Assembly (NCBI RefSeq): GCF_002994745.2
Contig: NC_037090.1
Location: forward strand, 8,987,501 to 9,051,500
Length of the DNA stretch: 64,000 bases
Source of the DNA: Rosa chinensis
Lineage: Eukaryota; Streptophyta; Magnoliopsida; Rosales; Rosaceae
Direction: 5' to 3'
Both the position numbers and the translations under genes were made by a program. The notes beneath the pieces are model-generated. The model had not been told where the DNA came from and did not search any database. It saw only the letters and a program-made list of their open reading frames with translations. Below are positions 1 to 12,200 of this stretch, in pieces (position 1 is the first letter of the stretch; the number at the start of each line of letters is the position of its first letter).

Positions 1-39
1 TGTCGATATATGCCTTAATTCAATACTTTGAATAAATAG

Positions 40-325
40 GGCGTACCTAAACAACCGGGTGGAGTTGAATGTGGCTATTATGTTATGCGATACATGAAGG
101 AAATTATAGAGGATGAGACACTTTCATTTCCAACCAAGGTATGTATATGAATTATTATGAAGAACATTTTGGTTTAATTAAGTATTAGCTTGTTAAGCCT
201 AATTATGACTTATATGTTCTTTAATACATTTCTAGTGGGCGGTAAAGTCGCGCAAATCATATACCCAAGCTCAAATTGACGAGGTGCGCAGTGAAGTGGC
301 TGATTATATACAGAGTTGGGTGTAG
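40..325 (+). CDS. C-terminal exons of a transposon Ulp1-like (C48) peptidase, 5' truncated by the window
   Basis: Two exons, 40-138 and 236-325, join in phase 0 across a GT-AG intron (139-235). The first encodes a Q-P-G-G-V-E-C-G-Y-Y-V motif followed by M-R-Y-M. This is the oxyanion Gln and catalytic Cys region of Ulp1/SENP cysteine proteases. The second exon encodes about 29 residues and ends at TAG 323-325. Ulp1 enzymes cleave SUMO from target proteins, and plant CACTA and MULE elements often carry related domains of unclear function. The catalytic His and Asp would lie upstream, outside the window. The exon start at 40 follows a plausible AG acceptor but is not certain. Confidence 0.7.
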
Positions 326-696
326 GACTTGTGGCTATGAAGAAATTTTTGAGTAAGGCTAGCTGTTTTTGCTATGAAGGAAATTTTGGTGTATATATGT
401 AGAACTAATATAGTTGGTTTCTATTATGTTTATGGCTAGCCTTTGTAGGTTTTGGGGTTTTGGTTTGTGAATTATGTAGAATCATGAATGAAGATGAGAA
501 AATGAATGGAAAGCCCCAATTTTTGGATGATATATATGAGAAATGTATTTCTAGATCTTTTCCAACCACCACCAGCTAGATGGTTACTTGCACATCATTC
601 TTATATATATGAACTGATGTATATAAATGGGAAACAAAACACCAATGTCAAAGAAAACGATGTCAATTCAGAGATTACAAATCAGTACCTAAAACT

Positions 697-1363
697 GGAC
701 TGATGTCTCATGATTATGAACATATCGATATGTCACTAAAAAATCGATGTACACAAAACCAAGGCACATCGATATCTAAACACCAAACCATTATCTATTG
801 TCAACATACAAATCAGCTGTTATAAAGTAAACCGATTTACCGTGAAATACAGAACATCAGGTTTGTAAAATAGAAATGATGTCTACAAAACTACTAGACA
901 TCGTTTCAACTAAATAAAAGCGATGTTCCTAGTAACATAAAACATCATTCTTAATAGATTAACTGATGTTACCTAAAGGTACATACATCGTTCTGAGGAG
1001 AATAATGTGGCAAGATGCACGTAAAAATGGACACGATCATGTAGCATTTTTTGGAGACTGATGTCTACGAGTGTATTAGACATCATTTCCGAAATTGTAA
1101 TCGATTTAAATGTTCACTTAGGTATTGTTTGAGATATATTTTATTAAGCATAAAATGTGAAAATATGAAGAATTAAATATAGTTAACATATAAAATTATG
1201 TTGATTATAATGATTATACATCGATTTATTTTTTAGAATCGATGTTGTTTGTTGTCTGGGACATCGGGTAAAAACGTGCTTATACTGATGTCTATATCTT
1301 TTACATCAGCCACAAAGACATCGGTCAGAATTTAGTTTTACATCGGTTCTGGACTGATGTAAA
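697..1363. repeat. CACTA subterminal repeat region (ACATC / GATGT motifs in both orientations)
   Basis: Short motifs such as GACTGATGT, ACATCGAT, ATCGATGT and ACATCGGT recur every 20-60 bp in both orientations up to the terminal repeat. Subterminal arrays of this kind are the transposase-binding regions of CACTA elements. There is no gene here; a 65-codon open frame at 506-703 is not supported. Confidence 0.75.
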
Positions 1364-1417
1364 TGAACAGAATTCTAGTAGTGTGGCCCCAATTTTGTTA
1401 AATTTTGATATAGAACC

Positions 1418-1610
1418 TATTAGCATGAGTCATAGTTCCCTATTAGGAATAGATTACAAGGGAATATATTGTTGTAACTACTTACCTTGTATATGTAGTG
1501 TAGTACAGTAGTACACAATTGTTGTAGTACGATGTAATCTGTTTATATACACCACAGAATGGGTTTAATGATATATCAAACAATTCATTCTCTCAATCTT
1601 GTTATTTAAC
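1418..1610 (+). repeat. 5' LTR of copia element 1
   Basis: This 193-bp repeat matches 6555-6747 apart from 13 transitions. It contains an AT-rich core, TTTATATACACC near 1541, as the likely U3 TATA region. Confidence 0.9.
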
Positions 1611-1611
1611 T

Positions 1612-1623
1612 TGGTATCAGAGC
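1612..1623 (+). other. primer binding site (initiator tRNA-Met)
   Basis: TGGTATCAGAGC lies two bases after the LTR and is the standard copia primer site complementary to the 3' end of initiator tRNA-Met. Confidence 0.9.
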
Positions 1624-2155
1624 AAAGATCCAAGAGGACTTTGTCTCTTTCTATTTTTTGTTTGAGGAATTAATTCAAAAAACCCCATTGTTAGGGTTAT
1701 TCCGTCCAAGAACGATTAGAGCATCTTCTTCTTGGACATCATTCAGACTGCATGCGTTTTCCTCTAGCACTGAAGGTCAGCTTGTCCAGTTCGTCCTTCT
1801 ACACGCCACCTGCTGACAACCTAGACCGCCATCTCTCCTCGTTATGACCAGAGTTTTCAGTTTGCAGCCTAGATCGCCATCGCTTCTCTTCGACCGGATT
1901 CTGCAGTTCGACTGGACTCTTCAGTTCGCAGCCTAAGTCCGACTAAATCCTGCACTTAATCGCAGCCCACATATTGACCGGTTTCGACTCAGTCCGGCGT
2001 CACGATCTCCCAGTCAACTCGCCTCAACTCGGTCAACTCCCCTAAACTCGGTCAACAACTCGGTCAACTCGCCTCAGTCAACCCTAAGCTAACAGATTCA
2101 AATATATATATATATATATATATTATTCTTATTTCCGCTGCGTACTTCGGAATTT

Positions 2156-3090
2156 GTGTTGTTTCCTTTTTGTATTATTGTAATGTGTGGTGATGACAGT
2201 GAAGGTCAAAGTTTCAAGATCAATGAGGTCCAGAAAGTTGAGGTTTCTATCCGCAGTTCAGATGGAGGTTCTTTTGGAGGTACGAAACTCTGTGGTACCA
2301 ACGTTCGAACGTGGAAGAAGATTATGTCTGTCCATCTTCGTGGCATACACAAGATGAGGCATGTGACTGGAACAACCAAAGCTCCTAGTGAGGAGGATGT
2401 GGATGCCTATACTAGGTGGGAGGATGATGATAGATCTGTGATGGCAATATTATTCAAAGCTATGACTGAAGATGTGCTACAGTTGGTAGAAGAGTGTGAG
2501 ACTGCTGAAGCAATATGGAAAACATTGGGGGATCTGTATACAAATGAATATGCTTTTATACAGGTTCATGAATTGATGTGCAAAACTAGCAGTATGCAAT
2601 AGAATGGGCAATCAGTAGCTATATATTTCACCAAGCTGAAGAATGTATGGGCTGAAATTGATTAGAAGCGTCCCTGCAAGATCAAGAATCAGGAAGATCT
2701 TGTGTGGTACCAGAAGGAGAAGGAACTTGAAAAGGTTCATGTATTCTTAATGGGGCTTCATGAGAAGCATAGCAGTGCCAAGGGAGAATTACTCCGAATG
2801 GCAGACCCTCCTAGCCTCAACACAACTTTCACATACATCCGTAAGGATAGTCTCAGCAGGAAAGTGTCAAACATGCACAGGTTGAAGTGTTTAGCCTAGC
2901 CATCTAGGCCAAGTCACCTGCACCCTTCCTTCAGCAGCAGAGTTTCATTCCCCTGCATCAGTAAGATCCTTCACCAGGCTTCACTAACCGCCCCCGTCCT
3001 CAATGTCCTTATTGTAATGACCTTAGACATGTTTGAGAGACTTATTGGAAGCTGAATGGGTACCCTAAAAAGAAAGGTTATCGTCCTAAG
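2156..3090 (+). pseudogene. copia gag (nucleocapsid region) pseudogene
   Basis: An open frame at 2156-2602 and its in-frame continuation to 2899 encode a plant copia Gag (UBN2/retrotran_gag type), with an F-K-A-M-T-E-D-V-L-Q-L-V-E-E-C core and an A-I-W-K-T-L motif. A stop after the M-Q at 2602 and a TAG near 2662 interrupt it. A zinc knuckle follows at about 3003-3060, reading C-P-Y-C then R-H-V. A stop replaces the next residue and a Tyr stands where the last Cys is expected, so it cannot bind zinc normally. Gag would package element RNA into cytoplasmic particles. Confidence 0.8.
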
Positions 3091-3111
3091 GCAAAGGCAG
3101 CTGCGGTTCAG

Positions 3112-6100
3112 TTGATCCAAAAACCAGACTTCTATGGCATGGTCGGACAGGATCATCATACCACAGGTGGGGCTGCTCCTACGGTCTCTATAGCTGGTCG
3201 TGGTAAGATTGGTATGGCTTTAAAGGTTTCTAACTTTGTTGGTTCTGATACATGGATTATTGATTCTGGTGCCTCCGATCATATGACTTATGATAAATCG
3301 TATTTTACTGACTTATCTTCCCCACCAGTGTCCTATATAACCAATGCCAATGGTGAGGCCTTTCCTGTGTTAAGGTCAGGGTCAGTTTGTATTACTCCTA
3401 CCTTAGAACTTCATAATGTGTTATATGTGCCTGACTTGTCTCATCATTTGATATCTGTTCCACAGTTGAATATTGAGTCTAAATGTTATGTAACCTTTTA
3501 TCCTATGTATGTAATTTTTCAGGATCTTCTCACCAGAGAGATAATCAGTCGGGGGTATCTGAGGGGTAGGTTGTTCCATCTGGATCAGACATGCGCATGG
3601 GAGAAACCAGGAGCACAGTCTCGCGCCACTTTGACTTCGAATTCTGATAAGCTAAGTGAAATTTGGTTGTGGCATCGCCGTTTAGGGCATCCATCTTTTA
3701 GTCTTATGAGAAAAACCATGCCTACTCTATTTATTGTGGATGAGTCTGTTTTCCATTGTGAAACATGTTTTTTTGGCCAAGAGTCATCATGCTTCTTATT
3801 CTCCTAGTGTTTCTAATAAAAGTATTATTCATTTTGAGTTGATTCATTCTGATGTTTGGGGACCTTCTAGAGAGCCTACTGTATCGGGTATGAGATACTT
3901 TGTGTTGTTTATTGATGATTGTACGAGACTGTCATGGGTTGCTCTTCTTAAAACCAAAGATGAAGTCTTTCCAGCCTTTCAAACCTTTCGAACTCTTATT
4001 CAAACACAATACCATCACACCATTAAAGTCCTTCATTCTGACAATGGAGGAGAATATGTTAATCATGTTTTCCAAGAGTTTTTTCAAACTCATGGGATTG
4101 TTCACCAAACCACGTGTCCACAAACACTAGAAAAAAATGGAGTGTCCGAAAGGAAAAACCGTCATTTACTTGATATGACTCGTGCCCTTCTTTTTAGTGC
4201 TCATATGCCTAAGTATATTTGGGGCGATGCTATACATGCTTCCTCTCATCTTATCAATCGTCTTCCATCTAGTGTCCTTCAGGGCAAAATTCCATTTGAG
4301 GTTCTTGCATCTCATGTCTCATTACATTCATTTCATAATCTTTCAGCTCGTGTCTTTGGTTGTGTTGTTTTTGTTCATATTCCTAAACACCAGAGGTCTA
4401 AGTTGGATGCCCGAGCTCTTAAGTGTGTGTTTGTTGGCTACGGAGGCTCTCAAAAATACAAGTGTTATCATCCACCTACCAGAAAGTACTACGTCACTAC
4501 GGATGTTACTTTCTTCGAGGACATGAGCTATTTTTCCTCTTCCGAGACAGCTATCCAGGGGGAAAATTCATATTTTGAAGAGCTGTATCATGGAGAGGGG
4601 GATGAATCAGAAGGAGGAGCAGAAATCACACAGTCAGGATGTATTTTGACGGATCCATTTTAGACTATTAGCTCGTCGCCGTCTCCCGCAACATAAGCTC
4701 CAGATATCCAGGCGCTAGTTTCAATCACTTAGAATGAGGTTAAAGACACAACTGCCCCTCCTGCCATCACTTTTACCCCTGACCCACTGCTTCTTGGTAC
4801 TGAAGATCATTCGTTCGAGGTATGTCCATCCATTGGTAATAGTAGTAGTGAGTCTAGTGTTGAGCAATATGTGTTACCAAATAGGACCACTCGCGGTCAA
4901 TCAGCAAAAAAATATGAACCTACTCTCACTGCCAAATCAAAATACCCAGTCGCCGACTATATGTCTACTAGGAGGTTGTCTAAGTCATATGAATAATTTG
5001 TGAATTAAATATCTGCTGTATCAGTACCTAAGAAAGTGCAGGATGCGTTGGGGGATCCAAAGTGGAGGAAGGCAATGAAGGAAGAGATGGAGGCGTTGCA
5101 GAAGAACAATACTTGGCAACTTGTGCCTCCACCACAAGGCAAGAAGGCTGTAGATTGTCGTTAGGTGTTTACCGTGAAGCATAATGTACATGGATCAGTG
5201 AATAGGTACAAAGCACGCCTTGTAGCAAAGGGGTTTACTCAGACGTATGGTATAGACTACGATGAGACATTTGCTCCTGTTGCCAAGATGAACACTATTC
5301 GGGTTTTGCTCTCATTTGCTGCTAGTTTAAACTGGCCACTTCGATAGTTTGATGTCAAGAATACATTTCTTCACGGAGAGTTAGCTGAGGAAGTGTACAT
5401 GAGCTTTCCACCTGGGTATGTAGTTGCTTCTCTTGGTGATTTTGTATGCAGATTGAGAAAATCTCTATATGGTCTCAAACAGTCACCTCGAGCTTGATTT
5501 GGGAGATTTTCACAGTTCATGCTGAAGGTTGGTTACAGACAGAGCAACTCAGACCATACCTTATTCCTTAAGCATCAACAAGGGAAGGTAACAGCTCTAA
5601 TTATTTATGTGGATGATATGGTAATTACTGGCAATGATACTGTTGAGATTGATAGACTGCAGAGACAGCTGGCCTCTGAGTTTGAGATGAAGGACTTGGG
5701 TGAACTTAAGTACTTCTTAGGAATTGAGGTAGCCAGGGGGAGAAAATGAATCTATCTGTGCCAGAGGAAGTACGTTCTTGACTTGTTGACAGAGACAGAC
5801 TTGTTGGATTGCAGACATGTTGATACCCCTATTGAGCAGAACCATTGTTTAGCTGAGTATCTAGATCAGGTACCTACTGATCGAGCTCTCTATCAGAGGT
5901 TGGTTGGACGCTTGATTTATTTGGCTCATACTAGACTCGATGTTGCATATGCAGTAAGTGTGGTGAGTCAGTTCATGCATAACCTGAGTGAGAGTCACAT
6001 GGATGCTGTTATGCGAATTTTGAAGTACTTAAAGTCAGCTCCAGGAAGGGGAGTGCTGTTTTCTAAACACAACAACATTCTTGAGGTTTGTGGCTTCATT

Positions 6101-6460
6101 GGGCTGGAAATATTATAGACAAGAGGTCGACATCAGGTTACTTTACCTTTGTGGGAGGTAATATGGTTACATGGAAGAGTAAGAAACAGAAAGTTGTGGC
6201 ACGTTCTAGTGCTGAGGCTGAGTATAGAGGTACGACTCAAGGAATGTGTGAATTGCTGTGGCTGAGAAATCTGTTACATGATCTGGGTTCAAACTCAAAA
6301 GTACCATGCAGTTGTATTGTGACAACAAGACAGCTATTGACATATCACATAATCCAGTACAGCATGATCATACTAAGCATGTGGAGGTTGATCGTCACTT
6401 TATAAAGGAGAAGCTAGATGCCAAAATTATTAGCTTTCCTTAAATGAAGAGCAACTTGCA
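3112..6460 (+). pseudogene. copia pol pseudogene (protease, integrase, RT, RNase H)
   Basis: The protease motif D-S-G-A-S-D-H-M is at about 3263-3286, and the pre-integrase H-R-R-L-G-H-P at about 3674. A frameshift at about 3770 leads into the integrase core (H-S-D-V-W-G-P, H-S-D-N-G-G-E-Y and G-V-S-E-R-K-N, giving D, D and E) up to 4663. The RT follows at 5040-5750 with [11 protein letters not shown] and the catalytic Y-V-D-D-M near 5607. RNase H with A-R-S-S-A-E-A-E-Y lies near 6200. Stops occur at about 4996, 5164, 5347, 5498 and 5748, with a frameshift near 6100. The domain order fixes the copia superfamily. No functional polyprotein can be made. Confidence 0.9.
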
Positions 6461-6554
6461 GATATACTTACCAAAAGAGTTTACAGGAATGCGTTTTATG
6501 GCTCACTAAGCAAGTTGGGCATGGTTGATGTATATGCGCCAACTTGAGAGGGAG

Positions 6555-6747
6555 TGTCAGCGTGAGTCATAGTTCCCTATTAAGAATAGATTACAAGGGA
6601 ATATATTGTTGTAACTACTTACCTTGTATATGTAGTGTAGTACAATAGTACATAATTGTTACAGTACGATATAATCTATTTATATACACCACAGAATGAG
6701 TTTAATGATATATCAAACAATTTATTCTCTCAATCTTGTTGTTTAAC
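6555..6747 (+). repeat. 3' LTR of copia element 1
   Basis: This 193-bp repeat starts TGTCAGCG after a purine-rich tract and matches 1418-1610. It keeps the TG start that the 5' LTR has lost. Confidence 0.9.
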
Positions 6748-7005
6748 TTTAGCAATGAACTTGGCTTTTCTATGAATCAGTCAATTGATCGTATGCATGT
6801 TTAGAATGAGATTTGGACCTCTGACACCATATTTCAACCAGAACAATATAACATTTTGGTGTCTATACATTCTTCTTAGTATTGTAGTTCTGTGCACACT
6901 TAGCTAAAACCGTTTTCTGGTTTGAACCGAGTACAAGCATAATCTACAACATTACAGCTGTGAGGAACGTAAACATAAGAAAACTAAGTGATCAAGTAGG
7001 TGCTC

Positions 7006-7113
7006 AGTGGTTAGAGCACCCACTACCTATGTACAAAGTCATGGGTTCGAGTTACTATAGGGGCAGGAGTAAAACCCTTTGATTCTCTTTTTTTTTTTTA
7101 AAAAGAAAAAAAA
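7006..7113 (+). mobile_element. tRNA-derived SINE
   Basis: The sequence carries a tRNA-like box A (CTCAGTGGTTAGAGCACC) and a box B (GGGTTCGAGTTAC) about 35 bp apart. It ends in a T-run followed by an A-rich tail at 7088-7113. An 11-bp direct repeat, AGTAGGTGCTC, flanks it at 6995-7005 and 7114-7124, as expected for target-primed insertion. The repeat overlaps the usual start of box A, so the exact 5' border is uncertain. Transcription would be by RNA polymerase III. Confidence 0.75.
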
Positions 7114-7124
7114 AGTAGGTGCTC

Positions 7125-8689
7125 GATCCTAAGAAAGGAATCATCGATCGTATAACATCACAATGCGAAATTGCGAATAGATCAACGAGCATCCAATTCC
7201 AACATATAAAAGCATAGCTTGGATTCAGTGCTAGATCGAGCTCGTGTTGCCGATAGTTTAACTTAATGAGGAGATGCTGCCAGTGTGCCAGTGATGATCG
7301 ACATATTTGTTTCATTGCTCACAAACTATGTTCAGAGATGGTGAACAAGTTCATCCAAAGTGGTTATGGACTTGCAGGCTCTAATCCATTGCTATTCCCA
7401 TTGATCAATTGATCAGGGCATTACTTGGGCTTTCATTTTGCTTACTATTGGGCTTTTCACTCAGGGAATACTTGAACAGATTGACTGAGTTCAGCATGAG
7501 ATTGAGGAATGCTAGATCAGCAATCTTTCAAAATTTTCTTTCTTATTCTTCTATCTTATAATCTTAGTCAATGAATGGATAATGAAGTTTATGCATAGTG
7601 ACATCAGATTAGTCAAGACAAACTTGGACCAATTCGTTCTTCCATCATGGTTAATTAACCCTTCAAGACGTTTGCCGGCTTAGGCAGGTTCCAAATAATT
7701 TTTTTTAAGACAAATAAAAAGAAAAAAAAATGCTTATGCACATGTTTGATTCTCACTTCATGATATGTTTTGATGAAACCCACAACCCAAAATAAGTCAC
7801 AATACTCATCGATCGTTGTTAATTTGTTTTAACTAATTGGAGATGGAATGTTGAAATTTAAGATCTCTACTAACATTTTGTTGGAGAAATGCGTTATTCA
7901 CTCTACCAAATGTTAATTGACTCGCGTTATCTAATATAAAAAATATTAATTGGCTCTTAATTACTAGAAGTGACTTAACCTAAAGATGGATATTGCAAGA
8001 TATACCTTCCAATCTCAATTTTTGACTAATTTAAGAGATAAATGGGCAATGAAAAAACCGAGACATTAAGCAAGGAAATAGTTTTGCTAGTGATATTTAG
8101 CAACTGAACATTCAAATTAGATAAGCCTCACAATTACTCTCATGGAAAGGAAAAGCAAATAACAAAACCCAAAATAAGGAAATAATAAGGCATCCATGAA
8201 ATCCAAGAATTTCTCATGAATTTTCATAACATCTTTTTTTGTTGTGCTCAAACTCTTATATAGTTCACATTCTAGTCAAGTCCATCCAGTTCTAAGTAGC
8301 CTCTACACCCTTCTCTGTCAAAATCTTTGCGCCAAACTTTGACTAAAAAAAAAAAAACGTAAATAAGGTAATTAATTTAGGATGTAGAACAATTCACACA
8401 CCAATCACACTTCCCCTAAATGCACCCATCAATCATTTAAAATCCAATTAATATAACCCCCAAAACCCTTTTGATAGTTTTAATTTCCTCTAATTACTTA
8501 TCCCCCACTCTAATTAAACCCCTCTTAATTACTTTGGTCTTTATCCTTTTTCCCCCTAAAGATAAGTACTAGAAATTCCTCTCAAGTATTAACACATTAC
8601 AACCCTCCATTAGTCTATTCACCTAACCGACCATTACGAACCCGGTTCAATCAACCCTGCTAGCCGAACCGCCCGGTCCAGTCATTGCC
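7125..8689. other. AT-rich intergenic region with no gene
   Basis: No supported coding frame. It holds A-tracts (about 7717 and 8345) and pyrimidine-rich sequence leading into the promoter of the next gene. No clear transposon ends were found. Confidence 0.6.
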
Positions 8690-8697
8690 TATATAAT
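8690..8697 (+). promoter_or_regulatory. TATA box of the NST1-like gene
   Basis: TATATAAT is followed within 40 bp by a long CT-rich stretch (8705-8755), a pyrimidine patch typical of plant core promoters. Transcription is expected to start around 8720-8730. Confidence 0.55.
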
Positions 8698-8724
8698 TTG
8701 TTTTCCTTACTTTCTCTCTTTTTC

Positions 8725-8912
8725 TTCTCCCATCTCTCTTATCTTTTTCCCTCATCAGAATCTCTTCTTCGCTGTTAACGCATAACAAACGAGCTTTCAC
8801 GGCCGTCGTGGACCGACCCGAAAATCCGAATCCGAAGTGGCGGCTCCGGTTAACGCCTTGGACTTTGTGCCTCTCATTCTCTGATTATCGTCGCGGCATG
8901 GACTTCGAATCT
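8725..8912 (+). other. probable 5'-untranslated exon of the NST1-like gene
   Basis: The leader ends at a strong donor (TCT then GTAAGT at 8913) after a short upstream ATG at 8898. The acceptor of this leader intron lies somewhere in 9010-9200; several AGs fit and I cannot choose. Splicing would remove the TTTTT/AAAAA-rich stretch around 8960-9000. A G-run of about 10 bases lies just upstream of the chosen start codon. Confidence 0.45.
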
Positions 8913-9274
8913 GTAAGTCTCGCTCAACCCATTTTTGATTTTGCCGCAGCAGCAGCTCGGATTTTTTTATTTTTTATTTTTTGAAAACCCTAAAAAAAAT
9001 TGATTTGGTTTAGAAATCTTTCTCGGTGCATCCGCCGGTTATTGATGGATGATTGTCTTTTTCTTCGGTGCTGTTAAGGGATACGGGATTTTAGTGGTGC
9101 TAGTGTTGTTGGAGCATTGAGGGAACTAACTGCTTTGGATTTGTGCGGCGAATTAGGGTTAGGGTTTCTGGTTGGGAGCATTGCTTGGGAGGATTGAAGA
9201 GTTGATCTCTAGGGTTTTGGTTGGTGAATTGGGGAGGGGAGGGGGGGGGGAAGATTGGCGACGGGTAGAGGATA

Positions 9275-12200
9275 ATGTGTATACTTTGTGTGATTCAGAA
9301 GTGGTCTCGCCGGGTAGCTACGATGCTTCCTTGGTTAGTTATTCCATTAATAGGACTATGGGCTCTCTCTCAGCTTCTACCGCCGGCTTTTCGATTCGAG
9401 ATTACTTCGCCCAGGCTCGCCTGTGTTTTTGTGCTCTTGGTTACTCTCTTTTGGTACGAGATTTTGATGCCCCAGCTCTCGGCGTGGAGGGTGCGGCGCA
9501 ATGCCAGGCTTAGGGAGAGGAAGAGGTTTGAGGCGATAGAGTTGCAGAAGCTGAGGAAAACAGCAACGAGGCGGTGCAGGAATTGCTTGACTCCGTATAG
9601 GGATCAGAATCCTGGCGGTGGTCGGTTTATGTGTTCGTATTGTGGACATATTTCTAAGAGACCGGTTTTGGACTTACCTGTGCTCCCTGGGATCGGAATT
9701 TCGAATTCGGGGATTATCAGGGATTTGGTTGGAAAGGGCGGAAAGATATTGAATGGGAAGGTGTGGTCTGAGAATGGATGGATGTGTGGTCAAGATTGGT
9801 TGGAGAATGGCAATTGGGTCAGTGGTTCTATAGGTGGGAAATCTAGTTACTGGAAGAAGGATGGGAGTAGTGTTTTTGGAGGGGATGAGAATTGTTTGGC
9901 AGAGAAGTCTTATTCAGGTGTCGTTATTTTTGCCTGCAAGCTACTGACCTCATTTTTCTTGAGTGTTAGATGGCTTGGGAGAAAGATTTTTAGGATTAGT
10001 ACATCAGGAGATGATGCTGCATCTGATGCGGAGCATAAAGCAATGTTGGCCAAGAGGGGTGAGAATGGGGTCAACTTTCAAGAGAGTAGAGGAGAAAAGG
10101 CACGCAGAAAAGCTGAAGAAAAGAGACAAGCTAGGATAGAGAAGGAGCTCTTAGAGGAGGAAGAGAGAAAGCAAAGGGAGGAAGTTGCAAGGTTGGTGGA
10201 GGAACGCAGGAGACTTAGGGATGAGAAAAAGGAAGCTGAAAGAGGAGATCGTGGGAAAACATCGCCACCTTTGAGGGAGAAAGATAGTAAGAAGGAAGCA
10301 GAAAAGAAACGTCAGGATAGAAGGAAAGATAAAGACAAGGGTTCTAGCAAGAGCAATTCTGATGCAGAAGAGTTGGAAAAGAGAGCAGGTAAGGAGAGTG
10401 ACCGGAAACGGGACTTTGACAAGAAGAATGACAATGAACGTCGGGAACTTCAGAAATCTGGGACAGATTTTCTCAAGGGTCAAAGCATGGAGGTGGGGTA
10501 TGGTGCAAAGAATCTATCTGCAAACAATTCAGTGAGGGGAAATGCTGGATCTAGGTACCTGGACCGCATGAGGGGTACAATTTTTTCTTCTTCAAAAGCA
10601 TTCAGCGGAGGTAGTTTCTTTGGAAAGGGTGCTAATACTACAGTGACAAAAGAAACCAAATCTAGCATTTCCGTGGATCACGTCCATAGTCCTGCCCACA
10701 AGAGAGACTTATTTCCACCTGAACGCGTAGCTGCTAGACCTTTTATGAATGGAGATGATAAGAGTATCAGCCGCCCTGTAAGTTTTCTTGCTGCATACCT
10801 CATTTTAATTTCAGTTTTTAGTACCTCTTTATTCAGTTGCCTGCCTAGTTCTAAGTTCTCAAATAATTTTTTTATATTATAGATAGTACGATCTGCTCGA
10901 ATATGTCTATTATGCCATGCGTCTATGAGGCTAGCCTTGACTTTGTGAGCATTCACTAATGTGATCAATACTTACCCAAACCTATGCTGTCGGTATTTTT
11001 AAGTGAAGAAGATAAAAAGTAAACTTGTTGCCTTATCATTTGTAATAACTTTAGGCATATTATAAGAAATTGTAAGTGGATAAAATAAGTTTTACAATGT
11101 TGAGCCAATTTATGCAGATTCAGTCTGAATCACAGCCAGGGACAGCACCAAAAAAATCATGGCAGCAATTATTTACTCGTTCATCATCCGTTCCCGCATC
11201 CTCGAGTGTAAATGTAATTAGTAGACCAAATGCAAAGTCCCAAACAGAAGTACAAACTCCTGTGATATCTGGTCAACCATCATCAATACAATCTTTTGAC
11301 AATCCAATTAATTTTGGTCTGCCATCACCATTCACTATATCTCCCTTTCCTAATGGAGTCACTAGCAGCAGTTTAGGCTTTTCTCCTGCAGTTGAACCCA
11401 TGTTCCATCGCATTGGAGAAGGGCATCATGAACCGATACATGAAGAGCCAGAGCTTTTTGAAGACCCATGTTATGTTCCCGATCCAGTATCTTTGCTTGG
11501 GCCTGTCTCCGAGTCGCTTGATAATTTTCAGTTAGACATGGGGGCTGGCTTTGTGACGGATGTGGGATTGGAGAGGCCTCGCACATTAAAGAATGTATCT
11601 GCTTCTTCTGATCTCAACAAGCCATCTCCAATTGAGTCACCTTTGTCACGAGAAAAATATAATTGTAATCGTGTTCCAAGTACACCAAAGGCCCAGGATA
11701 TGCATTCTCCACCCCTAGATGATGCAAATGCAAATGATAAGGGTACGTGGCAAATGTGGAATAGTTGTCCTCTTGGTCAGGAAGGTCTAGGTTTATCAGG
11801 TGGCCCAGCCAGCTGGCTTTTACCTTCTGAACTGAACAGATCCAACAAGGATGATCTTGTGCACCCTTCATCTCATATGTCACTGTTTTCAACAGAAGAG
11901 CAGGTTGTTTCTGGCCCCCATTCTCCTCGGCATCAGAGCATATTCCTTGGTAATGGGCATAATGGTGGGACATTTAGCCCTGTGACTGGTTCAAGTGATC
12001 ATGATCCTTGGTTACAGAAAGCATTTTTTCCACCATTGTCAACCGCTGAAACCCATTATCCTGTCAAACCTTCAGAGGAAGCTACTAAAAATGAAAGATT
12101 TTTTGCGAGTCCCAGCAGATCTACAACCAATCATGCGTTTGAGCTGTCTCCAGGAAATGGCTGGTCCAAGTAAGTGCATTTCACTTCATCCATCTTACAT

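Larger units (their letters stand above)
1..1383 (+). mobile_element. 3' end of a CACTA (En/Spm) DNA transposon
   Basis: The stretch ends at 1368-1383 with CAGAATTCTAGTAGTG. Its reverse complement, CACTACTAGAATTCTG, is a classic CACTA terminal inverted repeat. Inside it lie a Ulp1-peptidase exon pair (40-325) and a subterminal block rich in short inverted motifs (about 697-1363). The other terminus lies upstream of the window, so the 3-bp target duplication cannot be checked. Strand is given relative to the peptidase exons. Some Mutator-like elements also carry Ulp1 domains, but the CACTA terminus decides the call here. Confidence 0.8.
1418..6747 (+). mobile_element. Ty1/copia LTR retrotransposon, complete but decayed
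   Basis: Two 193-bp LTRs (1418-1610 and 6555-6747) flank a gag-pol region. A primer binding site follows the 5' LTR and a purine-rich tract (about 6545-6554) precedes the 3' LTR. The domain order protease, integrase, RT, RNase H is copia type. All domains are visible but interrupted by stops and frameshifts, so the copy is non-functional. The LTRs differ at 13 of 193 aligned positions by my reading, all transitions. The 5' LTR has lost its TG start (TA), as C-to-T or G-to-A change would give. No clear target duplication is seen. The element sits 34 bp from the CACTA terminus. Confidence 0.92.

Noticed and set aside
9172..9513. 113-codon frame overlapping the NST1-like start
   Set aside because: It is out of frame with the conserved protein and has no recognisable domain.
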